Origin: Hydractinia symbiolongicarpus
Taxonomy: Eukaryota > Cnidaria > Hydrozoa > Anthoathecata > Hydractiniidae
Length of the DNA: 60,000 nt
Assembly: GCF_029227915.1 (NCBI RefSeq)
Contig: NC_079882.1
Location: 12,774,001 to 12,834,000 of the forward strand
Direction: 5' to 3'
The position numbers were made by a program, and so were the translations under genes. Positions 1 to 13,500 of the stretch are shown piece after piece. How positions within the stretch are numbered: position 1 is the stretch's first letter; every line of letters starts with the position of its first letter. A model generated the notes under the pieces. That model ran no database searches. It was not told where the DNA came from and was given only the letters and a program-made list of their open reading frames with translations.

Positions 1-1537
1 ATGGCAAAGCGGGAAAACCAAGACAAAAAACCAAAAGCAGCAAAGAATTAAAAATGTTTTAAAGCATTTTAAGTGCAAGAAATATGGACAAATATATATG
101 AAAAATAACTGAAAGTAGTTGGTAAAAAATACATACAACCACATAAATATATAAAAAGCGTTCAATTTCTTATTAGTTATTGAAAGTTTGGTTCTAAAAT
201 GTTTGTAAACAAATTTATCCTTGAAAAAGAGTGTGTAAAGACTGGGAGTCTTCTTTTTTGAGACTTCTTCGCGAGAAAAGTTAGAAGGCTTTATTCTAGT
301 GTGATATCTAATAAGTGTTAGAATAATACAGTACTACAATCTCAGACGTAAATTATTGCAAAGGAGGGGGAAATTACTTTAAAACTCTTTACCACAGCAA
401 TTAAGAAAGCCGATTGTATACGCACTCCGAACTTGGCAAAATTATGTGCAGCTAACGCACCATCCGATTTCAGAGTGCTGGGCAAGTGATGGCATTTTGG
501 CCTTTTCGACAAACAACCAAAAACATTATGTCCGAAATTGTAGAATTAGACGGCAGAACATTTATGAGATATAATTCGACTAATTTTTTAACATAAGAAA
601 CCCAACAGGCCCTGGGGACAAGGCTGCATTTCGACTTTTTTTCTGAAAAAGAAATGGCGCTTAGGATGAAGGATGAAGTTCTCAACCTCGCACTCAGAGC
701 TTCTTTTTCGCATTTTGATGTTAGCGCTATTAGAAAGCGAAAAGAAGCCCTGGAATCGAGATTGTATATCTCTATTAGAAAAATAGTAGTTTATCCAGCA
801 TCTTTTCCAGCAATCTTTGTCTCTTTTTATTAATACAGTAAGAGATGACTGACGACTCGGTGCATGCTAAACGTCGATTTCACATCTACATTTTACCCCC
901 GTACACAGAAAGGAGAAGGAAGACTTTTTATATTTCGTGTATTTTTAATATCACATCATAACAATAAAATCACATGGCGCCGCAGAATTCAGATTACTCC
1001 TCTCTTGAAATATTTCAATTTGTACAATAAATGGAAATCTCAATGGTACTCTCAGATCAGTTGTAAAAATTAATTATAAAATTTGTATATATCGATTTGC
1101 TCCATGAAATATGTTCTCAACGGATATTTGTGCGTTTTAGATATGCCATTAAATCATTAGACAGCAGCTGGCTAACTTAAAATATGTTTTTTTAGAAAAC
1201 ATAATATTGTTTGGAAAATTCATGTCATCCTTGATCGTACTTCAGTCTGTAAGTTATTTATTTTTCGATTAGTGAGAAAACGTATTGCAACAGTAACAAT
1301 GACAGTTCACATGCAACTCTCCGTTTTGCAAGTCTAGCATATAAACTGTTACCTTGGACGTATGAGTTCCAATGGCAAAATAGATAGGGACAAGGTTTTG
1401 TGTATACTATATGCTATTGTTTGGGTGACATGCTGTAACTTATTTTTCTTTTAAATAAAACAAATTTTAATGTTTCCCTAAAATACTTAATGACACAAAT
1501 ATTCACACAGTTTGTGTATATTTTGCGAATTGTATAG
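1..1537. other. No recognised gene; probable upstream intron or spacer
   Basis: I see no convincing exon here. The first recognised exon of the coiled-coil gene starts at 1538 in phase 0, so earlier exons may lie in this stretch or off the left edge. Around 608-632 there is a GGCCCTGGGGACAAGG-like module resembling the CTCGTTCCCAGGGCC palindromes near 49.36 kb and 56.25 kb. The rest is AT-rich with no clear repeat. Confidence 0.5.
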
Positions 1538-4500
1538 GACAGCACCGAGTTGAATGATGTCAATAAACGATTGGCTAAAGATGGCATGCGGCGTGACATG
1601 AGCATAGAGCATAAATTGCGATATGTTTGGAGGTTGTTTCAACGGTCCGAGAGTAGCTTAAAATCGGCAGTAGAAGATGTTGCTGATCTGCAAAGACAAC
1701 AAGGAAAAGATATGCTTGAGGTATCACTGTTGTGTGCTTGTTTCACAATTTTGTCATTAATGCTTATTTTTAACTGTCTGTTATTTAACTCTATTTTTAT
1801 GGCTATTTGAACGCGCCAAAAGTCTTTATATATTCTGTAAGAGTATAATTATTGTTATTTCTGACCAACCAATTAGGTTTAAAACACACTGTTATTATTT
1901 GCTTTGTCGTCTAAATACTTTAGAAATCAAAATTACTAAAAGAAATGTTTAAAATGCTTTGTTGCAATTTTCTTGATTTTTTCAAGGTTTATCAGAAAAA
2001 GCAAAAATATCAAAAATAGCCTCTTCTCAGGCACATTCAGGGAAAATTATTTATCTAGAACTAAGTTATACTTGAAAAAAAATTTGTTAAAGAAAATTGT
2101 GCTGTGTAAAATTTTGATGGAAAAAAGTTTTGCCACTTATAACGAAAATTTAAAAATGTGAAAGTGCATGAGGCATTAAAAAGAAAAATTTTTTTAAAAA
2201 AACTAAGTTCTGTGGTACATCGTAGGTAGAGAATTACGTTTCTCATATCCGGAAGCTATCAGATGAGCAAAAAAGATTGACGTGCGACTATGAAGTAGAG
2301 AATACGGAACTGAAAGAGAAAATTGCATTATTAAAGGAAGAAAATTTATCATTCAGCAGAATATCTGACAAAGTGACTAGATTACTGAGAGAGCAGGATA
2401 TACCTGAAGAACTTTTTACAACCAACACTGAAGTTCAGATTGAATATCTTCTCAATAAGAATCGGGAATTGCAAAGTGAATTTAGTGAAAAGTTTAAGAG
2501 TTTGGAGCAAGAAAATGTTTCAACCAAGCAAATATTGCTTCATATTTCTCATATTGCTGATCTACAATCCAAAGAGTTAAAACCTGATCTAATTAAAGAA
2601 AAAATTGCAGAATTAATCAATTCTAATAAAAAACTTGAAAATGAAAATATTTTAGTGAAAAATAAAATTACTGATTTAAGTAATAAAGGTAAAAAGACTC
2701 AAGATATTTTAAATGACATAGAGTGTCTTTTTAAACATAGTGTTCCTAATATGACTCAGTCATCGTTAAAAGAGAACATTGAATTTGTACTTGAAGAAAA
2801 CAAAGTGCTGGTTAGCGAATTAAAAATCAAAGAAAAAGAACTACATGACTATCAAACTGAATATGTGAAAAACAACACTAAAGCTTTTAAAGACATGCAA
2901 GAAGAAAATTTTAGATTGATGCAGAAGGTTGCGATGTTAGAGGAAGAAAAATCAAATTTCAAATCTGAAATCAAGAAAAAAGAAGTCTTGATTCAGAATA
3001 CAAGTAAAGATAATCACCTTGCTTCCAAACAGCTCCAAATTTTACAAGAAAAATTAAAAGCTGAAAAAGTCAAACATGATTTGGAGTTGGAAGATATGGC
3101 AAAGAGTTACGAAAGTATGTATTGTTACTTGGAAGCATATACTGTAACAGAATAATATTTTAACCGAACTAAGTTGCACAGTTTGGCAAGAACACTAAAA
3201 ACCTGTCACAATTTTAACATATCTGTACGCTCCTCTCCAACTGAAGTCCTTTAGTATTTGCAATAATAATTAAGTTTTGTTTCGTAACTTTTTTTATTAT
3301 AATTTTAGATGAACTTGATAATACAGTAAGGAATCACCAAACTGAAATAACAAACATGGAAGAAGAGAAGAACAGATACAACAAACTTATTGTCGATTTA
3401 CGAAATATGAGAGCAAAAGCTAATTTTCTGGAAAAGGATAACAATCTTTTGAAACAAGAAGTAAGTAGTCAAAATCTCTAAATTTCCAAAAATATATAAA
3501 TTTCTAGATTTGCTCAATTGTTAGAATCTAATATTTTTTGCAATGCTGATGAAAGCATAGCGACTAAAAAGGGTTTTTTTTATGTAGTATTTAGGCTGTG
3601 CAGTTACTAATCCTCATACAGCTCTTGTGTAAAAAAAATTCGATAAAGTTTAAGTAAATAACTGGTTTAATAATTTTTTATAGATCAAGGCGCTTGAAAT
3701 TGAAAACAAAAGTTTCCAAAATGATCTAGTAAACATCAAAGAAGAGCAGAAAGGACTGCTCGTTAAATTAAAAAAAGAACACGAGGAGCTTTTAAGTGAG
3801 CGGACAACTAAACACTCTTTAGAAGTACAAAAACTCCATGAACAAACTGCAGCCAGGATAAATGATTATGAAATTTTGAAGGTATGTTATTTAGTTGTCA
3901 GTCAATACGAGTCTCGCAATTTTTAGCGTTAACAAAGTGGTGATTTGATTCACGGAAAAAATAGAGGGGAACGTTTTGTGGTGTAGCTGAATAGTAAGTA
4001 TCTTCAAAACGAAAATACTGATGAAATATCTTTTTAGATTGAGCTCTTTGCTTTAAAAAGTTTGCAAAAAGAGAATATGCAAATTCTGTTTTTGTTTAGG
4101 TAAAAAATGAAGACAATTGCCAGCAGCGAAAAGCTTTAAAGCAACGCTTGATCTATGCTTCTATTGAGTTGAAAGAACTCAAAGAAAGAGTGCATACCTT
4201 AACTGACAAAAATAAAAAGGTGGTACGTAGCTAATATGAGATATGCGAATAAATGTGTGCAAACGAACTTCATATGTTCTTGCTTGTTCTCTTGTACAGG
4301 AAAATGGTTTGCAATTGGAAAAAGAAAATTCTCGCAAGTGAGTATGTCTTTACTTTAACCTAAAAAAAATTCCGAAAACAGCATTTACTTTTTCTTTTAT
4401 TTCAGTATACTCTAAATTGACATTTTATCACCTTTAAATTTCAGATATTTGAAAAGGTTTAAAGAATTGACTGCTGTTAAAAGACATCTGAAAGTGAAAG

Positions 4501-7500
4501 TAAAAACACTAAATGAAATGTTGACGATGCAAACGCGTCTGTTGGAAAAAACAAAGACGACTCTGCTTCAGACGGAAAAGGAAGTCAAAAATAAAGATAT
4601 ATTGTATGCGCACATGCGACAGAATGATACCAATCAGGTTGGTGTTGTGTAAATATTTATCTTATTTTGCTGTTACTATCAAAACGCTTTAAGGGGAATA
4701 AATTTTGCGGATTTCGCGGTTAAGGGGTCTCCAGCAAAATTTAATCCCCTACTCATCCGCGAAATTCATATGTAATGCATTCGGTTTTTGCAGGTCTCAC
4801 ATTTGCAGGAGACGATAACTATTCAAAACCCAAAATATTAAAACTCCAATCGGAACTCGAAGAAAAGTTATTCCATCAGCATGTTTGAATTTCTATCAAT
4901 TGCTAAAAATTTCTGTTTGTTTCCTTTAATTCCTGTCCTTGTTTGTTTTGTTATGATTTAGTCCTTGTTTCTTGTTTCTTTGTTTACTTCCTCGTTTGTT
5001 TTTTTGTTTTGTTTGTTCATTTGCTTTTGTTTTGCTTGTTTGTTCGTTCGTTCTGTTTCGTTGATTTTCCGGGTTTTTTTGTTTGTTTGTTTTAAAGCAA
5101 AACTATTGTTTTAGCTTCTTGGAGAATCAAGGATAGAATCGGTAAGTTATAAGCAACGCGTTGATGCTGAATCTAAGAAGCATGTTGAGATGCATGCTGG
5201 GAAAGCAATAATACAAAACAAAGACTTAAAAGAGGTATGAGTGCATTTTGTTGCATCAACATTCTGCAACCATTTATTGCTAGCCTCATTTTAGTAACGG
5301 GTATAACTTAAATCTGAAGCTACAAGTAGGGAAATAATTTTCCCTGATTAGTTATAAAAATATTTCAGAATGGAAAAGTTAACAGAAAGTAAGGATGAGG
5401 CTAATTAAATTAAAAACGTAAATATTCCTGCGTGCAGTTTGTCTCAATGACGTTAAATTAATCTCACGCTCGACCTGTATTCATAAATTTCGCGACAACC
5501 GGCAACCGACACATTTTTAATTTTTCTCAGACACTAAAAGGAGTCATCGACGAATTGAATTCACTCTGACAGGTAACACTAGCTACTTCGTAACGTGTTT
5601 TATTCATAGTGTTTATTTTGTTTCTTTCTCTGCGCTTGTATTGTTTAAATATTATCCCAAATTATTACTTTTAGATTTGATAATCCAGGATTTTCTAAAT
5701 CCAATCTGCATGAATTTTAAAAAGAACTGGAGATTTTTTGGATTTTTAAAATTTGATTCCCACTCAAATGTTTACTTGGTGTGTACCATCCCATGCGTCG
5801 CTTTGTTGTGCAGCATGTGTTTCGCAAAAAACCTTGCCAGTATTGGTTGTATAACAGTCTTTGGAAATCAAGGTTTAGGAATATACTTCTGTCAGTTGAT
5901 ATTTTAAATATATATTATAACTTTGTTGATATTGATAATATTTGCATTAATGAAAAATCTACTGATGTAACACGTAGATGAGTTTTCGGGGTTGTTTTTT
6001 AGGAGTTACAGTTTAGTTAAAGTGTATTATGAAATGTCATGCACTAAAAGGAAAAGAGATATTTTTGCTAGCAGCTACACTCAGGGGCGGCGCCGCTAGG
6101 GGGGACTGTGGGGGGCATCAGCCCCCCTCCCCCCCACTTTTTCGCTATGTAATAATTGTTTATTTTCTGCCAATAAGTGTCTCTATCACTGCATGAAAAT
6201 TGATGTTACCCAACCAGAGAATCTGCAGGCTATCTCGCTAAATATAGCCGTTTTACGTGTTTTAGGACTCTAAATATGCGTTGGACGCCACCAGGTGGCT
6301 TACAGCGCCCCCTGGAACCCCAGTTGTTTCGGCAAATCGCTTCGCTCGTTGATTGTCACTAAAATCTAAAAATCTACCACTATGCCTAAGTCCCCCCCAC
6401 TTTGGAAATTGTGGCGCCGCCCCCGACACTTTGGTAGGTTGGAATTGTTAGGACCAAATTTTGAACTCAGGGGACATGCTTTTTTCGTCTGCAAATTTTG
6501 ATAATAAAAATTTAAATGGATTTTTTTTTATCGTTTTAATTTAATGTCACATTCCAATTTCTTTGTTTTGTCATTCTAACTACCTCACACATTTTTATAC
6601 TTATCCTATTCTTAAACTATTCTCATATAAAATTATTCTTGCAACTTTAACACATTCTCACGTAAATTGTGAAGTGAAAAAATAAAATAAAGTCACGGAC
6701 TCTCTTGATACCAAAGTGTCAGTGTTTCAAAGACGTTTCTAATTGAGCTAATGTTTGACTTGCTGTCCAAAGCAATTTCGGTACTGTCACATCTCAATGA
6801 AGAATGCGTTGAAAGTAATTTAGAAAGAATTCACAAACAAAAAAGAATTTATCAAAATTTAAAAAGTTATAAATGAATAGAATAAAACCCAAATTTTGTT
6901 GCAAGAGGAATGTGTCGGATAGTCATGTTTATTGTGATGTATCGACACATTCGTGTGAACAGGAATTCCACTTGTTACAGCAACAATACTTTGGTGATAT
7001 GAAAACGTTGAGACGGGAGAATAAGATGTTAGCTAAACAACTTGATGAGCTTGTAACGAAAGATGCTGTAGAGGTATGAACTACCAGCGCTTGATTGTAA
7101 TCATGCGTTTAGAGGTGAACTACGCAAGACAAAATAGCATCTGTATATCTAATCTTGTTTGAGAAAGCTGTGTAAATATGTGGGTGGGAGTTAATAGGAT
7201 CTAATAATTTTTACCCCGATGAGAGAGAAATTTGTTTGAAACAGGTGTTCTATTGGTAACCTTCAAGATACTTGTGCATCACAAATTGTTAGAATTTCAT
7301 TTTTGTTTAAAAGAAATGATTTCTCCTGTTGTAACAGTAATATCGAAAAAAGCCTAAAAATTTGTAAATTTAAGTACATTAACTCCCCTTTAATGCCTCC
7401 CCCCCTACACACGCCCTGCCCTGATTTACCCTCACTCCTACAGACATCGAATTTCGGATTTCAAACACCGTCATTTTGAACGCCCATTATCATTGTATTT

Positions 7501-10500
7501 CAAGATTTATTTCAAATCTGAGTAATATCTACAAATTATAATAACTTTAGAAAAATAAGAAAAATTGTAAAAAGATTACCTGTTGTACACCTTTGTTTTC
7601 TACCTAACACTTTCACCATAACATACTTTGTAAGTGTATAGCTATGGTGCAACTTTTCGACTGTCAATAGTTAGACAAAAAAAGACAGACTCCGCGTACT
7701 TACAAAACACTCTGAGGAGTTGCTATTCAAAACATAACACATGCCTTCAAAAAAAATGAAGTACAAACCATCACGTTGAATGTTTATAAGATCGCCACTT
7801 GTCCTGTAATTCCTTTTTCTTCCGAAATAAATACTTAGACGTGTTGCGCATGACTAAAAAGTTTCTCTGTATCTAGTTATTCATCCTCGTTCCCACGTCG
7901 TCTATTGGTTGCAAAATGCCTTGGGAACGAAATTGCTGGTTATTTACTCCTGTTCTCCCCACTCTCCCTTAAGTATAATTTTAACACTTTTTTTTTACAA
8001 GATGGAAAAGAATAATGATGTTTTGTCTCGATTAACCATGTTACAAGAAGAGAAGACTGGGCTTGAAAGAGTTCTTTTAACACAAGAAGAAAAAATCCAA
8101 TCTCTCCAACAAGAGGTATGGAGATTATTCTAAAAAACACATAGATATTGCGTTGATTATGTCTTGTACAAGTATATTCTAACATCAACCAACTGACTGT
8201 ATATAGCTACATAAAGGTACGTTTTGACATGCTTCATATTAAGACTTGGTTTTGGGACTATTATTGTACTTCTATCTTCGTGGAATTTTTTACTCGAGAT
8301 CAAGTTACATTGCAATATTAATTGTAGTGGATAGTACCAGAACCTACAACTTATATCTATTTTAGCTTGTTGAGATGAAGCAGAATTGTACCACATTAAA
8401 TTCAACACTGATTGAATCGGAGAGATTAAACAAAGGTATGTTAAGATTTTTCCCAATTGTCGGGAAAGTTTAAAAAACCCGGAAAATCGGGTTAGTCAAG
8501 TGTTCAAAATTTACAGAACGATTCTTTTTAATGAATAAAGTTGTGCTGTAAGTTTCAAGTGCTAACTATAATTCTGACGAAAGTTATTATAGTTTCCCGA
8601 TTATCAGATTTCATAGAGATTTTTAAGGGTAGTTTCTAGTAATAGCTAATATCCACGGCTCTAAGAGGTATGGAACTTAAACATTTGACATGCAGGTGTC
8701 TTATGGATAAATATTTAAAATTAATGAAGTATCATAACCATGCAGCCAAGCAAAAAAGATTTCTTGAAAAAAACAGATATGGGGGAGGAATCCGCTTTCT
8801 TTTAACAATAGTGTTTTGCTAAATAAGCAGTTTGACAACGCTATGCGCATGCTTCAAGCACGTCTCGGCTTAGTATTTGGTTTTATACAGTCGATCGAAG
8901 GCGTTCGGCACTTTTGGGGCAGCTGTGAGGTACATCTCAGTTCAGCACGGTGAAATAATATTTTACAAGCTATGCTGAGCCAAACCTACTAAAAGTGCGG
9001 CACGGCACAGCGTGTATAATGGACTTGTTGCCATACATAAGTTGCCTGTGAAATGCTCTTAAATAGAAAACATTAAAAGTCACGAAGTCTTAAACCGTTG
9101 AAGCAATATTGTACTTATAATAAACAAAGCGAGTTGGTGGCGGATTCCACCTTCCTTAATATAACTAAGCTAAGAATCCGTGAGAAATATGATTTTTTAT
9201 AAAATAAAAAACGTGCATCCTTTTCCACCTTGATTAAAAGACACCTCCTAATGTTTTAATATAAGGACGTTCAAATTTACGAATACAATTGTAAACATTC
9301 ATATTACTTTTCCTTGTTGTTTCTTTACAGAAATGACGAAAAAATTGAACGAGTATTCCGACCTAAAGAGACTTAACGAAATAAAAGCAAAGACTATCTT
9401 AAAAGAGAAAGAACAGCTGGAAGTGAAATTGCAAAGCTGCGAAGATAAACTACAAATGCAGGAGGTATGGTTCATTGTTTTTTTTATTCTTTTCTTTTCT
9501 TTTATATATTTTTAAACCTTCGGCTCAAAAAAAAGGTAAGCTCGAAGAGAAAAGTATGGCTTGAAAAGCATGCTCTACGAACAAGTTAACCATTTAATTC
9601 GACATCAAATTTACACAATTCAAAATTCCGTATGACGTAGAACTACATAGGTACATTTCTCAGTCAATGTAAATATCAGATTGTGCGCATGCGTACAAAA
9701 AATCATTGTATTCTGTTTCATGTTGTCTGTAACTCGCGAATTTCATAATTTGGTGTTACTTGGATTTAAACCGTGGTGTGTCACGTTTACTCGTGTTATG
9801 CGCTCGAACAAAACGATATAAATGATGTTGGTGTGATTTGTGTCTTTTATTGAAGGTAGGCGGAAAAAGGCAGTGATAGAGAGAGTACAGTGTTACCCTA
9901 CTCTTTTTTTAATGCTGCTTTCTAAATATTGGATACAGCGTTGGAAACTTTGTCGTTCTTAAATATAAATGCAAAAAATACATTCTTAACTTTTCTATTG
10001 TTGTAAGAATAAAGAAATGAATTTAGAAACGAATTAATAAACAGTAAAAAAAAGGTGAAAAAAAAAGCGTATAAATGTAGCGTTGAATTTTCGTAGCAGG
10101 TTTTATGTAGCGCTGAATGAATGGATCGGATAATCGAGACCGTTAAATAAGCGGGGTAGAGGGTAAACAAGCAAATTAAAATGGCGGTGATCGTCCTTGT
10201 CATTTTTTGGTCGTAAATTGGTCGTTGACTTGTTATGTTGTTCTTTTGTTGTTTATCATTCGAAGCACGTGAACGCAAAGCTTTTTTTTTCACATCCCAC
10301 CATGTTTTCATACACAGACATGCAATACAGCAGCATACTAAAAAATTTACTGATATCAAGCAGGTCTGATAGTAACAAAACATTCCAGTTTTAACTGCAA
10401 CAATGGTGCATATTGGTATGGCGACGGAAAAGCAAACAGCAGCCATTATCAGCAGGTTAACCTTGTGGATGACGACTCTGCATTCTTCAACTGCAGCCCC

Positions 10501-13500
10501 TTTTAATCTGATAAACATATCAGCTGCAATGACGAGTGTTAAAGCCGGAGTAAGATTTAACATGCCGTATGATAACAAACTGATACTCCAAGACAACGTA
10601 CAGTTTACTGTGCCTTGATTAATCGAGACATAATATGCTATGAGTAATGGTTGAATAAATAATCCAGAACAAAAATCTGAAACTGACAAAGCTAAGATAT
10701 AGCGCGGAAATTGACGCCTGTAATCTTTTGTCTTCCATAACGCGTAAATTAAAAAGCCATTAAACAGTAAAGTTATTGGTGTAGCAAGGCAATGAAGAAT
10801 AATTAACGAAGTTCTTTCTCGTTTTGATAACCTTTCAGCTTGTGGCAGCGGACTATTGCAAAAAGTATTATTCATTGTGAATTTTTTAGTACTGCTTTTC
10901 TTTCTTGTTTCTACGGCAACGTACCGACATTTAACGAGAAACGGTTTACTGATTCATGTTTGAGTAGGTTGTAACAATTTATTTTTTCGACTTTTTTTAA
11001 ATTTCTACACTTTGTTTTTAAATATCTTCAGACGATAGAGGACGCGAAGTTTTACCACCACAGTAGCTAATTAATTTGATATATCGCACAACGAATTTGT
11101 TTTTGAGTTTAAACAAAAAAAATATGCAGCTGCTCTTAAATCATTGCTTACACTATTCGATTATTTTGTTGTCAAAAAAATCATAAAGATGAAAATTCTG
11201 TGAGGTAAACATTTGCGAATTGTCTTATTAAACAATTTTCTTGAGATGAAATAAAAGAAAACTTTATTCAAAACAGGATCAGATTTTAGATAACAGGATA
11301 ATATGCTCTAAAGCATCGTGCAATCCAGGCCTTATCTTGAAAAAATAATCGATTGTATTAATTAAAAATATTTTAAAAAACATTGCCTAAATAGTAGTAC
11401 ATGGTACTTTTATGGAAATCCGGCGGCCGTCTTGAGTAAGAGTCCTGCGTATTGCAACAAACATTAAAGTATTTTTGACCTCTTTTTTTTCGTGTTGACA
11501 TTTGATTGAAATTTTAAGACTTTACAAAATAAGGAGTGTGATAAAGAAGATTTCTCTATCAAAACGTTAGTAGACTTTAAAACGTTGGGTTTTTTGATCT
11601 ATTCGAAATTAGGAGGCATATATGGAATAATTGATAATAATAATAGTAATAAAGTCAAAACGGATTAACCCCAAAATTAGTTTGAACGAAAAGCCATGTC
11701 AACATTGAAGTGCCTGAAATTGAAAGAAGTTTTGAACGTTATGATTTAGGATTTACAATACGTATTTGCGAAACGAATGTGTTTTTTGTTCGATGTTAAT
11801 ATGCTATGAACATTATTAGGCTAAGTTATTTGGTACAGAAAGTAAGTTTTAAAGATCGCTCAACCCAATTGACACAACTCACTTCAATACGTCACTGTGA
11901 GAAGGTACACCTCCTCTTCTTGAGGTCAAATATGCAATGTATGGCTTGCCTTTTCAATAAATAAATAAACACTGACCAGCGGTGTTGAGTTTTAATTATG
12001 GTGTTGTTTTTCTGTTTATTCCAATCTTATAACTACATTAAGATAAGAAATCTTTTACATTTCGCGGAATAAATAAAATACTGTGAATCCTGAAATAACG
12101 CAATAAATTACCGCCAACGTCATATATACGTCCTTGTAAAAGTATTAGAGCGTTTATTTACGCCCAGGAGCACAACAAATGAAGGTCAAAAAAATTACTA
12201 AACTTGTACTTGAAAATAACATGGAAAAATCTGTCACATGAACGACCACGCTGGTAAAGTTAACGTCATAACGTGGATTGTTTTTATTTTTAGGCGAAAT
12301 TCGATCTTCTCTTGAACAAGCAAAACGATGACACAGATGCTGAGAAGCGTATTTTGAAAAATGAAAACATGACTCTGTCTTCACAATTAAAAGTAACGAA
12401 AGAAGAACTTTCAGGGGCTAATTCTAAATTAAAAATACAATCTGTGGTAAGTCTTTCTCCTTGTTATGCGCAAGTTTGTAATTTTTGCGCCACTTTGTAA
12501 TTTCTGCGCTACTTTGTAATTATTTTGCGCCACTTTGTAATTTCTGCGCCACTTTGTAATTATTTTGCGCCACTTTGTAATTTTTAAGTTGCGCCACTTT
12601 GTAATTCATTTCTGCGCCACTTTGTAATTAGGATTAAATGATAATGGTGATTGGTGATGATGATGAGGAGGATGAGGATTATGAGGAGGATAGGGGGGGT
12701 GATTGTGAGGATGATGGGGAGAGAAGGAGGAGGAGGAGGATTATGAGGAGGAGAGGGATGACGATAATGACAAAAATAAATGAAGTTGCGTATATAAACA
12801 ATTAAATCAGCGTCAGTTTTGCCAAAAAAATCATTTCTCCTTTTAAAATATAATACAAATAATACAATATAAAGACTAAATTCCAAATAAAGTAAATGAA
12901 ACCTAAAGAAATAAATGAAACAAAGGAATCCACTTTTAAACACTAAAAAGCGGCAACAAAAGAAAGATTTAAAAAATAAAAGAGTGTCATTCTTTAAAGC
13001 GCAATTGAATTTTCTCAATTAAATACCAACCATAAGCAAGTAAACTTAAATTTAGCCAAGTTGTGTGCCATTGTGGATGATTTAAAATGGTCTTTAACTT
13101 AATCGAAATCCCTGAAAATGAAACAGCGGTCTTTATCACCCTCTGCATTATCACTCGAATACTTTTGTTAGCTTTGGATTTCTGTAAAATCTATTGGCAT
13201 GGTATATTCACCCTTGGAAGAATTGCACGAAATTTACTTGAGTCGCAAATTATCTTCCAGAAGTTGCAAACACATCTTAAGGACTGCAAGACTGAAAGTC
13301 TTCGAAACACACTGCTTGACCTCATCTTTTTTCAAAAGCCGCTTTCCTTCAAACAAGAGTAACCCATGTGCCCGACTGCATGTAGATCAAATTATTTCAG
13401 TGCATCAAGTATTAACGCTACGTAGGAGTTAAGCAGACAAAACACCTGTCGATAATGCTACATCACTTGCAGAGTAACTCATTTTTAATATTTTATTTTC

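Noticed and set aside
10197-10618. Plus-strand frames overlapping the GPCR
   Set aside because: They are antisense to a well-supported receptor frame and lack family resemblance.
12584-13018. A 144-codon minus-strand frame
   Set aside because: Half of it is the translation of a purine-rich low-complexity tract and the minisatellite arm.
13087-13432. Two overlapping plus-strand frames inside the fold-back element
   Set aside because: They overlap each other in different registers and show no domain; I cannot support a gene.
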